Source of the DNA: Candidatus Jordarchaeales archaeon
Lineage (GTDB): Archaea > Asgardarchaeota > Jordiarchaeia > Jordiarchaeales > Freyrarchaeaceae
Length of the DNA stretch: 64,000 nucleotides
Assembly: GCA_038889235.1 (NCBI GenBank)
Contig: JAWAHN010000001.1
Coordinates: 530,499-594,498, forward strand
Reading direction: 5' to 3'
This document shows positions 40,005-49,769 of the stretch, piece by piece. Positions within the stretch are counted from its first letter, which is position 1; each line of letters starts with the position of its first letter. Below the pieces are notes generated by a model that ran no database searches, had not been told where the DNA came from, and was given only the letters and a program-made list of their open reading frames with translations. The translations under genes were made by a program, and so were the position numbers.

Positions 40005-40964
40005 CTAGAGAGGCACAGGTGTCTCCTCTAGCAGGCGCTCCACGATCTTCTCCACTGTTATGCCTTCCAGCTCGGCTTCCGGCCTCAGTATCAGCCTATG
40101 AACGAATGTCTGCTTTGCTATCGCTTTAACGTCGTCGGGTATAACGTAGTCTCTTCCATTCAGCGCAGCTCTCGCCATAGAACCCTCCATTAGGACTATC
40201 GAGGCTCTCGGGCTTCCCCCCAGCAGGATCTGAGGGTGTCTTCTAGTTCTGACAACGAGTTCCCTTATGTAGTCCATTATTTCGGGTGCAACGTAGACCT
40301 TCTTGACCAACTGCTGCATCTTAATTATGAGACTCGGAGAAGCAACCGGGTTCACGTCGTTGATGCTCACATTAATCCTTCTCCTAAGTATTTCGACTTC
40401 CTCGTCTTCGGAGGGGTATCCAACTGTTAGTTTGAAGAGAAACCTGTCAAGCTGAGCTTCCGGGAGAGGGTAAACTCCCTCGGACGTTTCTACGGGGTTT
40501 TGGGTGGCGATGACTATGAATGGTGTGGGTAACGGGTGCGTCACACCTTCAACGGTCACCTGTCTTTCCTGCATTGCCTCGAGAAGCGCTGACTGCGTTT
40601 TTGGAGGAGCCCTATTTATTTCGTCCGCTAGGACGACGTTCGCGAATATTGGTCCAGGTCGGAACTCGAATTCACCGCTTTTTTGGTTAAATACATACGT
40701 CCCTATGATGTCTGATGGAAGCAAATCTGGGGTGAACTGTATTCTCTTGAATGAAATTCCGAGAGTTTTCGCGAAGGTTTTAGCTATGAAGGTCTTAGCG
40801 ACGCCTGGAACTCCTTCGAGGAGGACGTGGCCGTTGCACAGGAGGGCTATTAAGAGGTTTTCAAATATGTCGAGTTTTCCCACTATGACTTTCTTAAACT
40901 CTTCCAGTATGATTTTTGCGAATGACTGCATGCTTTTAACGTCAAGTTCAAGCTCGCTTTCCAA
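40005..40964 (-). CDS. MoxR-family AAA+ ATPase
   Basis: A 319-residue AAA+ protein. Walker A is EGVPGVAKT, Walker B LADEINRAP, sensor 1 IATQNP (with the following VETSEG), and the arginine-finger segment LPEAQLDRFLF. MoxR ATPases work as chaperones that insert cofactors or activate complexes. TTG 40964 with GGAGG 9 nt upstream. Its start overlaps the DUF4350 gene by 17 bp, consistent with a single transcript. Confidence 0.95.
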   Translation of the reverse strand: MESELELDVKSMQSFAKIILEEFKKVIVGKLDIFENLLIALLCNGHVLLEGVPGVAKTFIAKTFAKTLGISFKRIQFTPDLLPSDIIGTYVFNQKSGEFEFRPGPIFANVVLADEINRAPPKTQSALLEAMQERQVTVEGVTHPLPTPFIVIATQNPVETSEGVYPLPEAQLDRFLFKLTVGYPSEDEEVEILRRRINVSINDVNPVASPSLIIKMQQLVKKVYVAPEIMDYIRELVVRTRRHPQILLGGSPRASIVLMEGSMARAALNGRDYVIPDDVKAIAKQTFVHRLILRPEAELEGITVEKIVERLLEETPVPL

Positions 40965-42312
40965 CAGAAATAGCCTCCATAATTTTTTTCATGACGAAAA
41001 AGTGGTTTAAAAATGTGTCAGAGTTCATGCGGGGGATTTTCATTCCCCTGTCTATCGCTTCCCACTCTTCTAGGAAGCGTTTGAGCTGCTTGCGTCTCAT
41101 TTCAGGGATAATTTCGACGAGTAAATCTATTACCTTGTTAACGTCGTACTCTTTGAGCTTAAACCTCTTCACCACGTGTCTCTTCATTCTTCTGTAGAGC
41201 AGTTTTAGTGCGTAGCTGTACTGCTTGCCCTCTTTATACAATCTGAGTTTCTCGGCGAGTAAGGTTTTCCCCCTTTTGAGGTAAACTGCTGTTGGACCCA
41301 TCTCTTTCGGTTTACCTCTCGGTAGCCACTTCCAGACGGAGAAAACTATGATGATGGGGTATATTGGAGCCAGAAGCCAGTTGGCGCTAGCCCAGTTGAT
41401 GTAGCCGATGATGCTGCCAAAAAGTTTGTCGTAGGAGTACGCTGTGGTTAAGTGTGCTTCGTCAAAAATGACCAGATTGCCCCCACTGCCCGTATCTTTC
41501 TTCGAAAGCCAGTTGATGACGTTAATTATGAAACGGGCATTATCGCCTCTCACTATCATGTCGTTGGTAAAAATGCTGGGGTCGCTTATTAGGACTATCC
41601 TACCTTTGCCAACTGCCTGTCCTCCGATGATAATTTTTTCGAGGTCGTAGGCGGCAACTACCACGGCGGGTTCTATTAAGAGGTCAGGATTTAGCGGTTC
41701 GATCTGCATGTTCTTATTGAGGTCGAGGAGGCCGATTGGTAGTGCCGCAACTTGGTTTTCAGGTGGTATGTTCCAGAGGGCCGTTGGGAAATTAAGTAGC
41801 AGGTTGTTCACACCTCTAAAAATCGGGTGCGAGGTGTTGAACACGTTAACGGTTGGGGCTGGAGTCCAAGTGGTTAATCCCCCTGTAGCGCTTCCGTAAA
41901 GAGGGGTATTGCAAAATAGTGGCGGAGGGAGACCTAATAGCGTGAAAAGTAGTACAGTGAAGAAGTTTCCAGTCCCGAAGTCGTCTGCGATGAGCAACCC
42001 ACCGCCCTTGCGGACAAAGTCCGCGAGCTCTAAAACCTCTATGGGGTGGGCGAGCGAGGAAGGAGCCAATATTACCATCGTGGATCCTTCGGTTCTACTC
42101 AGGACGCTGAGCGAGGAAAGGAGGGGGCGTACGTCATACCCGTTCCTGCTAAGCTCTACTCTAAACAAGAGGCAACCATTCCACGTCGGATTGTAAAGAG
42201 AGAAGTCTTGTAACTTCACATTCTGGGCGTGTCCAGGTATAACTGACAACACGAGTGGCGCCCACACCACTATGAACACGCATATGTAGACAATTGTTCT
42301 CAATTTAGCCAA
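40948..42312 (-). CDS. DUF4350-domain membrane protein
   Basis: A 454-residue protein with a signal-like N-terminal helix (residues 7-25), an extracytoplasmic DUF4350 domain with a Rossmann/GATase-like pattern (GGGLLIADDFGTGNFF and GRIVLISDPSIFTND), a second helix near residue 315 (LLAPIYPIIIVFSVWKWLP) and a basic cytoplasmic tail. In other archaea and bacteria DUF4350 genes sit with MoxR and DUF58 genes. TTG 42312 follows GGGGAG at 8 nt and overlaps the transglutaminase-domain gene by 8 bp. Confidence 0.88.
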   Translation of the reverse strand: MAKLRTIVYICVFIVVWAPLVLSVIPGHAQNVKLQDFSLYNPTWNGCLLFRVELSRNGYDVRPLLSSLSVLSRTEGSTMVILAPSSLAHPIEVLELADFVRKGGGLLIADDFGTGNFFTVLLFTLLGLPPPLFCNTPLYGSATGGLTTWTPAPTVNVFNTSHPIFRGVNNLLLNFPTALWNIPPENQVAALPIGLLDLNKNMQIEPLNPDLLIEPAVVVAAYDLEKIIIGGQAVGKGRIVLISDPSIFTNDMIVRGDNARFIINVINWLSKKDTGSGGNLVIFDEAHLTTAYSYDKLFGSIIGYINWASANWLLAPIYPIIIVFSVWKWLPRGKPKEMGPTAVYLKRGKTLLAEKLRLYKEGKQYSYALKLLYRRMKRHVVKRFKLKEYDVNKVIDLLVEIIPEMRRKQLKRFLEEWEAIDRGMKIPRMNSDTFLNHFFVMKKIMEAISVGKRA

Positions 42313-45300
42313 TCAACACACTCCCCGTGACTTCCTTGTATATTTCGTTAAGTGTTTTCAAGGCTTCTTTGTAGTCGGAGTCTGTGACTGCGTGTCTGCT
42401 AAAGCGAGCCTTCTCGAATAGCTGCGTAATCGTGTTGGCTAGCTTGGGTGGTAGGCCGCTCTTCACCGCTTTCTTAGCCACATCGCGCGCCGTCTCATTG
42501 GGGAGCCGCTCTACTTTTAAGTAGACATTAAGGAGTTCCATGTACATCTTGTAAATCCGCATCACGGCTTCCCTGTAGTTACCTGCTTTAGCCAACTCGT
42601 CGAGTGCTTCAAGATTCCACGAGAGAACAGGCTTTTTAGCGCTGGCCGCCTTACCCTGTGAAACATACACGTAAAGTAGGATGATGAGTAGGAGGGACAA
42701 CACTCCCAGGATTACAAGCGGCAGTATTAGGGATGAAGAGTCAACTTGGAGAGCATTAAGTAGAACCAAAATATAACCTCCTGTTAATTCTTCTCTTAAG
42801 AGCAGAATTTCAATATATGCCTGGTTTCCAGTGTCGGCTGTAACATACAATTTAATGTATCCCTCAGAGGCGGTGTCAGGCACTTTAAACGTGAAGACAC
42901 CATTACCACTCTCGTCCGTTCTAAACGATCCTATGAGTGACATGTTCCAGTAGACGGTGAAATTGCGTCCAACTAACGGGTTGCCGTTAGGGTCACGTGC
43001 ATTAACGCTAATCGTTAAAGGCTTTCCGATAAAAGCTCGCGTAGGAACACGCGCTTCTATTGTTGCGTTATTAAAAACGTGGACTTTGACTTCGAACCGA
43101 GCTGGGCCAAACGTCTCGTTTCCAGGATATTCCACTACTAACATTGAAACTTGGTTCAATGGAAGAGAGGAGAGGTCCTCTGGTTCCAGTATGATGTTGA
43201 GATAACCGTTGTTATCCGTGGTGTTGCTTGAAAGAGCTAAGCCGTTATAGTACGCTGTGAAGTTTAATCCTCCGAGCGGTTCCCGTGATGCAGAGTCGAC
43301 GACACGGGCGATTATGAACGCACGTTCCCCCGGCATAAAGGAGCCTATTAAGTTAGAAGTCTGCTTGCTAATGGTTAGAGTTGAAACACTTGAATAGAAG
43401 AATGACAAAATTGTCACAGATGGTTTGACCTTCACTTGAACACTTACAATGTTGCTAACTCCACTAAACGTATCGTTGAGACTGACGGCGTGCACATCAT
43501 AGACTCCTGGGGCGATGTCTCTGGGGGTGGGTACGCTGCAGTTGAAGAAGCCGTTGTCATCAGTCCCCTTGCTTGCATTGTAGGAGTACGTGTAGCTAGC
43601 GTTAGAAAGCTTAAACTGAAGCGTTATATTTGCCGCGGGATTGCCGTATTCATCTGTGACGAATCCGCTGAACCACGCGGCTTCCCCTCTATAGACCTCC
43701 GCTGAGTAACTATTTATGAATATCAGTCCCCTGTTGTAGACCAGTATTCTTACGGTTACAGACTGTGACGGTAATATTCTTCCACCGGAATCTATTGTTC
43801 CTCCGAAATACGCGTAGGCATCATAGTATCCTGCTGACGGCACATTTACAGTAACGTTACAGATGTAGTTGCCATCTCCCGCGTACGTCGTAGCATACTC
43901 GTTTCCATTCCAGTTCACGTAAACATTTGCCATGTCTTCTATAGGTGACCCGCTTTCACTGTCTAACGATAGGTGTACCGTGAAGGAGAGCGATGTTCCA
44001 TTCTTAACGGCATTAGGCGGATTGAGCGCTAAGGTTATGTAGGATTGAGCGTAGACTTTGATTGACGCGGTGGGGGATTGGGCGGTTCCGAAGATTCCTT
44101 GGTACACTACTTGGAAGGTGTAGTCGGCTAGCGCTAATTCCGCGCTATTTGGGTAGGAATATTCGAAGTGGCCGGCATAATCAGTTGTATTAGTTGAAAC
44201 GGTTGAACCATTCATAAGTATCTGGATCTGCGTGAAGGGTATGCCTTTCACGGTTCCATTATAGTTTGGGTCGTACAACGTGCCGTTCACTTTGACTGTT
44301 CCCTTGCCTCGTATGAGAGTAGTGTAGTCTGTGTCTAGTGCCGGCTTTGTCGACTTCACCGTGGCATTTATGGATACAGTGTCGTTTAACACTATTTTTG
44401 CGGTGTAGTTGTAAGCTACTAACAGGCTTGAGCCTTCTGAGGAGTGTACTTTCGCGATAACCGTTAAGTTCCCCACCTTTACTTCTCTGCCAACCACTAT
44501 CTGAATAGTTACGCTGCCACTGCTTGTCGTCCCGCTCCCTTTATAATACTGTTGTTTCTCCCACGGATCGTAAACGTATATGCCCACTAAGAGGCCGTTT
44601 TGAGGGGTCATGTCTTTAGTCACCGCGACAGTCACATCGAACGGGTTTTCTCTCATCACAACGGGTGGAGCATATATTGAGACGTTAAAATTAGTGTGCT
44701 GAACGTTCGGGTCACTTCTTGGAAGCCGCTCCCACCACAGCAACCCCTCACTGAGCGCTATGACTGGTGGTAGTGGTTCAGGTGTTGGGTCAAAGGAAAC
44801 CCAGTATCCTTCATCGTCACTTGTCGGTATCCAGACTTCAGCCCAGGCGTGCACCAAAAAGCTATTTGCGATGTGGACCACATTGCCGTTAACCGTGCTA
44901 TTCACCGTAAGGTATCCTACGACCAGCCTTGCAGGTATGCCGAGGCTGCGCAGAGCCATTACGAAGGTTGATGCAAAGAGAACTGGCGTACCCGTCTTGT
45001 TTGTCAGAAGCCATAGTACTGGGTCACCATTAACTTGTCCTCCGTTCAAGAGAAGCGAGAAGTCGTAGATGTACTCACCAGAGGTAAGCCTATTAAGCAC
45101 GTTCAGCGCGGTTTCATATGCATTGGTTCCGTTCTCCACGGATCTCACAAAGCTTGTGAAGACTTCATTTGACTGGAGATCAGAGGGGATCTGCAGGTAC
45201 AAGTCAACTATTTCTTGCGGTATCCTAACTTCGGATGGCGATTTAGCGATGCTTCTTATAGTCGTTATGTTCAAGTTGTACGTCGCTACAGTGTAGCGGA

Positions 45301-46999
45301 TCGTTGAAGTCCCGCTCCTGGTGAATACTGCGTTTAGGTAGAGATTTCCGAGAGAATCTCTGAAGAGAGAAGCGCTAGCCATGTCTCCTTGAACAGAGGA
45401 GACCGTGTATCCTTCACCACTAAGAACATATGGTCCAGGGAATGGGAAGGGAAGGGCAGCAGTTAAGTTAACTTGGTGCTCTAGGTCTAGGAGGACCATG
45501 TAGTACCACGCCGCCCCATAAAGGTTCTCTAACTCCGTTTTGCTCCACGTTTGCAGCTCGTACATTGTCCTGTTGCTACATTTCCAGTCACCATCATAGT
45601 GGTCAAATGCCTTGAGCCGCCAGTAAACTAGCGGGGTTGAGGGGACTTCGGGTGTAGCGTTGAAAACTTGTCGATAAGCTCTGAGACCATAGGAGAACAG
45701 GGTTATCGGACCTAGAGTTCCTATAAGGTCTGGTGGTATATTGAATTGTTGATCGAACCACTCTGTTCCTGAGGGGGCCGTTATCGTTGGGGGTGGGGTT
45801 GGGTCAAAGGGGACCCAGACCCCTGAGCCGGACGTTGATGTTGGAACCCAGACTTCCGCCCACGCGTGAATGTTGTAGGCTCTTATAATGTACTTCAGTT
45901 TTCCACCTGAGTAATCTGCCTCAGCATACCCGTCATAGTACCCTATTACGAGACGTGCCGATACACCTAGGTGGCGGAGGGTCGTAACGAAGGTCGAAGC
46001 GAAATCTATGCATGTGCCCTCCTTGGCCTTAAGAAAGGCGACAACTGGATCCTCGTTTGGTAGAGGTCTTCCATTCAACAGAAGGGTTATGTTGTTCACG
46101 TATTTGCCCGATAAAAGCTCGGCTTGGACCGCTTGAGCCAACTCATAAGCATTCCGTCCCACCCCTCTGAAGTTTTGGGCGAAGCTTGTGAAGGTCGGGT
46201 TTGTAACGAGCTGGGAGGGAAGCTGGGTATATATGCTGCTTATTGCTGGTGGAGTGTACTGTGCGGGTAGCGCGTTGCCGGCAATCCACGCTAGGTTAGG
46301 TGGGATCCCGGCGACTTCGTAGACTATCTCGGAAGTCCTGCTCGAGGTAAAAATGAGAGTTACACGAGAATTGTTGTAATCATCCCGTTCTATTGTGAAG
46401 TTAATTAGGTCTCCTGAGAGCGACAATAAGCTCATGAAGTAGGGGTCAGGGTATAGCGTGGGAAGAACAGTCGACGTGAAGACATCGTGGCTCAGGTTCA
46501 TTCTAACTGTGAAAAATTGAGCAGTTGGTGGAAGAGAGGAGGGGGAGGACAAGTTTATTGGGTAGGTTACAAGCTGCGTCTTAAACCAGTCTCCCTCACC
46601 GTAGTAATCGAAAGTAGATACCTTCCAGTACTGATGGGGGTAGTTTGGATCACGCGGTTCCACCATCATTATCTCCATGTCGGGGGATGCAAGGCCAGAC
46701 GCGAAGCCATGGAATGGGGGCACATAGTCTATTGGAATATTTCGCAATTCCTCCGGCACCTTAAAAGGTGGAGGATTTCTATACGGCAATAGTTGGTTTA
46801 AGTCGGCTCTGAGAAATATTTGGGAGGAAAGAAGATAAGGCACGTGGTGGAAGTACTCTGGGAGAAATAGTTCCAGCATTTCAGAAAGGAAGCTTTTTTG
46901 ACTGTTTAAATTAGTGAACATAGAGTAAGCTGCAACTGCGCTTACAAGTAAAGAAACAATTATTATTACAGTTAGCGCCTTTTTCATGCTAGAAGTCAT
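42305..46999 (-). CDS. Giant secreted double-transglutaminase-domain protein with Ig-like repeats
   Basis: A roughly 1564-residue protein with a signal helix (residues 6-25), two tandem transglutaminase core domains (about residues 270-420 and 610-760), several Ig-like repeats with VYVxG-type strands (about 800-1400), a C-terminal transmembrane helix near residue 1425 and a cytoplasmic DUF4129-like tail (LNVYLKVERLPNETARDVAK). Domain 1 has the Cys-His-Asp triad (EGTCIDFAS, YNIHAWAEVW, PFDPTP). Domain 2 has GTPVLFAS, so its Cys is lost, though VHAWAEVW and SFDPTP remain. ATG 46999 follows GGGAG. First gene of the operon; it probably processes surface glycoproteins or cell-envelope polymers. 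Confidence 0.92.
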   Translation of the reverse strand: MTSSMKKALTVIIIVSLLVSAVAAYSMFTNLNSQKSFLSEMLELFLPEYFHHVPYLLSSQIFLRADLNQLLPYRNPPPFKVPEELRNIPIDYVPPFHGFASGLASPDMEIMMVEPRDPNYPHQYWKVSTFDYYGEGDWFKTQLVTYPINLSSPSSLPPTAQFFTVRMNLSHDVFTSTVLPTLYPDPYFMSLLSLSGDLINFTIERDDYNNSRVTLIFTSSRTSEIVYEVAGIPPNLAWIAGNALPAQYTPPAISSIYTQLPSQLVTNPTFTSFAQNFRGVGRNAYELAQAVQAELLSGKYVNNITLLLNGRPLPNEDPVVAFLKAKEGTCIDFASTFVTTLRHLGVSARLVIGYYDGYAEADYSGGKLKYIIRAYNIHAWAEVWVPTSTSGSGVWVPFDPTPPPTITAPSGTEWFDQQFNIPPDLIGTLGPITLFSYGLRAYRQVFNATPEVPSTPLVYWRLKAFDHYDGDWKCSNRTMYELQTWSKTELENLYGAAWYYMVLLDLEHQVNLTAALPFPFPGPYVLSGEGYTVSSVQGDMASASLFRDSLGNLYLNAVFTRSGTSTIRYTVATYNLNITTIRSIAKSPSEVRIPQEIVDLYLQIPSDLQSNEVFTSFVRSVENGTNAYETALNVLNRLTSGEYIYDFSLLLNGGQVNGDPVLWLLTNKTGTPVLFASTFVMALRSLGIPARLVVGYLTVNSTVNGNVVHIANSFLVHAWAEVWIPTSDDEGYWVSFDPTPEPLPPVIALSEGLLWWERLPRSDPNVQHTNFNVSIYAPPVVMRENPFDVTVAVTKDMTPQNGLLVGIYVYDPWEKQQYYKGSGTTSSGSVTIQIVVGREVKVGNLTVIAKVHSSEGSSLLVAYNYTAKIVLNDTVSINATVKSTKPALDTDYTTLIRGKGTVKVNGTLYDPNYNGTVKGIPFTQIQILMNGSTVSTNTTDYAGHFEYSYPNSAELALADYTFQVVYQGIFGTAQSPTASIKVYAQSYITLALNPPNAVKNGTSLSFTVHLSLDSESGSPIEDMANVYVNWNGNEYATTYAGDGNYICNVTVNVPSAGYYDAYAYFGGTIDSGGRILPSQSVTVRILVYNRGLIFINSYSAEVYRGEAAWFSGFVTDEYGNPAANITLQFKLSNASYTYSYNASKGTDDNGFFNCSVPTPRDIAPGVYDVHAVSLNDTFSGVSNIVSVQVKVKPSVTILSFFYSSVSTLTISKQTSNLIGSFMPGERAFIIARVVDSASREPLGGLNFTAYYNGLALSSNTTDNNGYLNIILEPEDLSSLPLNQVSMLVVEYPGNETFGPARFEVKVHVFNNATIEARVPTRAFIGKPLTISVNARDPNGNPLVGRNFTVYWNMSLIGSFRTDESGNGVFTFKVPDTASEGYIKLYVTADTGNQAYIEILLLREELTGGYILVLLNALQVDSSSLILPLVILGVLSLLLIILLYVYVSQGKAASAKKPVLSWNLEALDELAKAGNYREAVMRIYKMYMELLNVYLKVERLPNETARDVAKKAVKSGLPPKLANTITQLFEKARFSRHAVTDSDYKEALKTLNEIYKEVTGSVLIG

Positions 47000-47017
47000 C
47001 GAAAACTCCCGCCACAA

Positions 47018-47459
47018 GGAAAGTTCAAGAGAAGAGCTTTAACTCTCTTTAAATAAGATTTATGGAAAAACCATTCATCATAGAAGATGATTAAAGTTAA
47101 GAGTAGATCATCGATTCCTTTTTCATGATAGAAAAGATGATTTTGGAAACGCTTCGTGTGAGAGTGAGTTTAGACAAAATTGGCTAACGAGTTAATTTTT
47201 TATGATAAGAATTTTTGCTAGAAGATTGGGGAGCGAGTACCTAGTTAGAGGAAAGGGACTGTCGGTGCGGTTGCAGGTGCCCTTTGCTAGTTATGTGTTT
47301 GGACTCTAAGGGGGTCTTCTGGCGAAGGCGGCGTTAAAGCTGCACTTGCAACTGCCAAGACAGCGAAATGGTTGCTATATGTGGCACTTTTAACGCCGTT
47401 AGCTATACTCGTTAGGCTTTCAATGGTTGTTTAAACCGTTAGGAAGGGAGGTGTAGCGT
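47018..47459. other. 443-bp divergent gap, no supported gene
   Basis: The gap holds the operon promoter and AT-rich repeats (AGATGATT occurs at about 47083 and 47143). Plus-strand positions 47310-47434 form an open frame (TAKTAKWLLYVALLTPLAIL, then RLSMVV and TAA) with one strong membrane helix, but there is no start codon with a ribosome site, so I leave it unannotated. The GGGAGGTG before the next gene is at 47446-47453. Confidence 0.4.
47046..47057 (-). promoter_or_regulatory. TATA-like box of the transglutaminase-MoxR operon
   Basis: On the minus strand CTTATTTAAAGA lies about 50 nt before ATG 46999 and would place the transcript start near 47022. It is the best promoter match in the 443-bp gap. 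Confidence 0.45.
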
Positions 47460-48797
47460 TTGACTGTCAGCCGAGAAGTGGCTGCAGAGGTTCTTCGTAG
47501 ATTTGAGGAGGGGAAGATGAAGCAGTCGCTTAGGTCTCTTCTTTACACTACCATAGAAGAGTTCGGTGTAAGTGATGTTAAGGTTAGGACTAGTATTTTT
47601 GGGCTAGTTATGGAAACCGTTAAGAGACTAAACACCTTGGACTTTATCCTTCAGAAAGTTGTTGGAGGAAAAGAGAAGTTTAAGCTGCTTGACCCCTTTA
47701 TTAAAAATTTGCTTAGGATAGCCACGTTGGAGATAAAGTTCAGCCATAGCCCGGTTGATGTTGAGAGGAAAGTGTATGGAATACTGTTGAGGAGAACTGA
47801 GAGGGAGAAAGCGGCTGAAGCGCGGAGAATAATAAAGAAAGTTAAGACGTTTTCTCTAGAAGAGGAATTGAGGGGAAAAAGTGAGCTTGAGAAAGCCAGC
47901 ATCCTTTACTCTCACCCGTCTTTCTTCGTCAAGAAGGTTATGGGTCTCCTTGGGGATGAGGCGTTTGAGCTTATGAAGGCGAACCTTTCAAGCAAGGTTA
48001 TATGGTTTAGAGTTAACAGGTTAAAGATGAATGTTGACGACGCGATTGCCATTTTTGAAAGGGACAGAGTTAAAGTGGAGAAAGATGAGGACTTTCCAGC
48101 TTTATTCCGGCTTGTCGACGCTGAAATTCCAATCCCCCTGACACCATACTTTGACGACAGGAGAATAATAGTCCAAGATAAGGCGAGCGTTGCAGCTGTT
48201 TACGCCCTTGATCCGCGTCCTGGTGAAAGAGTGCTTGATGCTTGCGCCGCTCCGGGCATGAAGACTGCGCTCATAGCTGAGCTTATGGAAGGAAAGGGAG
48301 AGCTTGTCGCAGTAGATATTTCGGCGGAGAGGGTGCGCCGCATGGAGCGCATACTAAACCTCTCAGGAGTCACTAATGTTAAAATAATGGTCGCAGATTC
48401 GAGGACTTTGACTGGAGAGTACGACAAAGTGCTTGTGGATGCTCCATGCACTTCGAGCGGAACTTTTGCTTCGACTCCAGAGGCAAAATGGAAGCTTGAC
48501 GAAAAAGACATAGAAAAGTACTCTTCGATCCAGAAGGAGCTGCTCAGCAACGCGCTGAGACTCGTGAGGGAGGGGGGCGTTGTGGTTTACTCTGTTTGCT
48601 CGATATTCCCGGAGGAGGGGGAAGAAGTTGTTGACAGTGTACTGGATAGAGCTGAGCTTGTTGACCTTAAAATTCCGGGAGTGAAAGGCTATGATGGCTA
48701 CGAGTGCTCGTCAAAAGTCAAGCGCTTCTTCCCGCATAAACACCGAACTAACGGGTTCTTTGTAGCGAAACTTGTAAGTATTGGAGGAAAAGTATAA
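47460..48797 (+). CDS. RsmB/NOP2-family RNA cytosine-C5 methyltransferase
   Basis: A 445-residue SAM enzyme with an N-terminal NusB-like helical region (about residues 1-150) and the methyltransferase core. SAM motif I is LDACAAPGMKTALIA; the two catalytic cysteines are in VDAPCTSSGTF and YSVCSIFPEEGEE; the C-terminus FFPHKHRTNGFFVAKL is typical. It may modify rRNA or tRNA. TTG 47460 follows GGGAGGTG. It is followed by glycosyltransferase genes that are probably separate units. Confidence 0.92.
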   Translation: MTVSREVAAEVLRRFEEGKMKQSLRSLLYTTIEEFGVSDVKVRTSIFGLVMETVKRLNTLDFILQKVVGGKEKFKLLDPFIKNLLRIATLEIKFSHSPVDVERKVYGILLRRTEREKAAEARRIIKKVKTFSLEEELRGKSELEKASILYSHPSFFVKKVMGLLGDEAFELMKANLSSKVIWFRVNRLKMNVDDAIAIFERDRVKVEKDEDFPALFRLVDAEIPIPLTPYFDDRRIIVQDKASVAAVYALDPRPGERVLDACAAPGMKTALIAELMEGKGELVAVDISAERVRRMERILNLSGVTNVKIMVADSRTLTGEYDKVLVDAPCTSSGTFASTPEAKWKLDEKDIEKYSSIQKELLSNALRLVREGGVVVYSVCSIFPEEGEEVVDSVLDRAELVDLKIPGVKGYDGYECSSKVKRFFPHKHRTNGFFVAKLVSIGGKV

Positions 48798-48847
48798 GCG
48801 AAAAAGATAGTAATTTCCGACTGTGTGCTCTCGGAGAAGTGTTATTT

Positions 48848-49768
48848 ATGGAGTTTAAGGTAACTGTTGTAGTCCCGACTTATAACAGGGTCCGCCACGT
48901 TATCGAGTGCCTAAATAGTGTTTTCAGTCAGAAACCCGAATGGTGTGACGTTTTGGTCATAGATAACCTTTCGGATGATGGGACTAGCGAAGTCTTGGAG
49001 AAAATGTACGGCTGGCGTAGTGATTTCAGGCTTGTTTCTCCTCCGAGGAGGATAAGCATAGCTGAGGCGAGAAACTACGGATTAAGGGCGGCCAAGGGAG
49101 ATATAGTGGCTTTCATAGACGATGACTGCATAGCTTGTGAAGGGTGGCTTGAAAGGCTTATTTCCCCCCTTTTCTCAAACGACAAGGTGGGTTGTGTAGG
49201 GGGAAAGATTAGACCTGTTTTCCTTGAAACCCCTCCAAAGTGGATTAGGAGAGACATTTACGGGTTGTTAGGTCTGGCAGAGTGGGGGAATTCTGTTAAG
49301 GAGATCTATTTCCCAGTTGGAGGCAACATGGCTCTCAAGCGCAGGGTTGCGCTGGAGGTTGGAGGGTTCCAGGAGAAATTGGGCCCTGAAGGTATCAAGC
49401 TTTTCGGAGAGGAGATTAGTATTAGTGAAAGGCTGAGGAGGGCGGGTTACAAAGTGATTTACGAGCCAAGAGCCGTGGTTTTACACAAATTATGGGGAAA
49501 AAGACTTAATGTTGCGAGTGTCGCTGAGAGGGCTTACATGATAAGTATGGGAGACTACTTCCTCTTCGGGCGGAAACTAAGCAGAGTTGCAGTTAATATG
49601 GGCATACTTTTCGGCGCTTCGTTAGGGTACGTTTTCTATCATCAGAAGAACTTAGTCTGCCACATATTTTACGCGCTGGGATACCTTGTTCCGGCGCTCA
49701 CAAAACGTAAGCCTATTCTAACTTTAAGGAAACTTCTGTCGATTTTAAATAGACTGGTGGGGGGCTAA
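48848..49768 (+). CDS. Glycosyltransferase family 2
   Basis: A roughly 306-residue GT-A fold enzyme. The N-terminal VVVPTYNRVRHVIE, the DNLSDDGT loop, and the metal/NDP site DDDC in VAFIDDDCIACEGW are clear; a later GEEISISERLRRAGYKVIYE contains the acceptor-side acidic residues. A C-terminal amphipathic or membrane-associated stretch (GILFGASLGYVFYH) follows. Probable role: protein N-glycan or surface sugar synthesis. It lies 1 bp from the next glycosyltransferase, so the two form an operon. Confidence 0.88.
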   Translation: MEFKVTVVVPTYNRVRHVIECLNSVFSQKPEWCDVLVIDNLSDDGTSEVLEKMYGWRSDFRLVSPPRRISIAEARNYGLRAAKGDIVAFIDDDCIACEGWLERLISPLFSNDKVGCVGGKIRPVFLETPPKWIRRDIYGLLGLAEWGNSVKEIYFPVGGNMALKRRVALEVGGFQEKLGPEGIKLFGEEISISERLRRAGYKVIYEPRAVVLHKLWGKRLNVASVAERAYMISMGDYFLFGRKLSRVAVNMGILFGASLGYVFYHQKNLVCHIFYALGYLVPALTKRKPILTLRKLLSILNRLVGG

Positions 49769-49769
49769 C

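Noticed and set aside
47310-47434. Small one-helix membrane protein before the RNA methyltransferase
   Set aside because: Open frame with a good helix but no start codon or ribosome site in frame; no family match.
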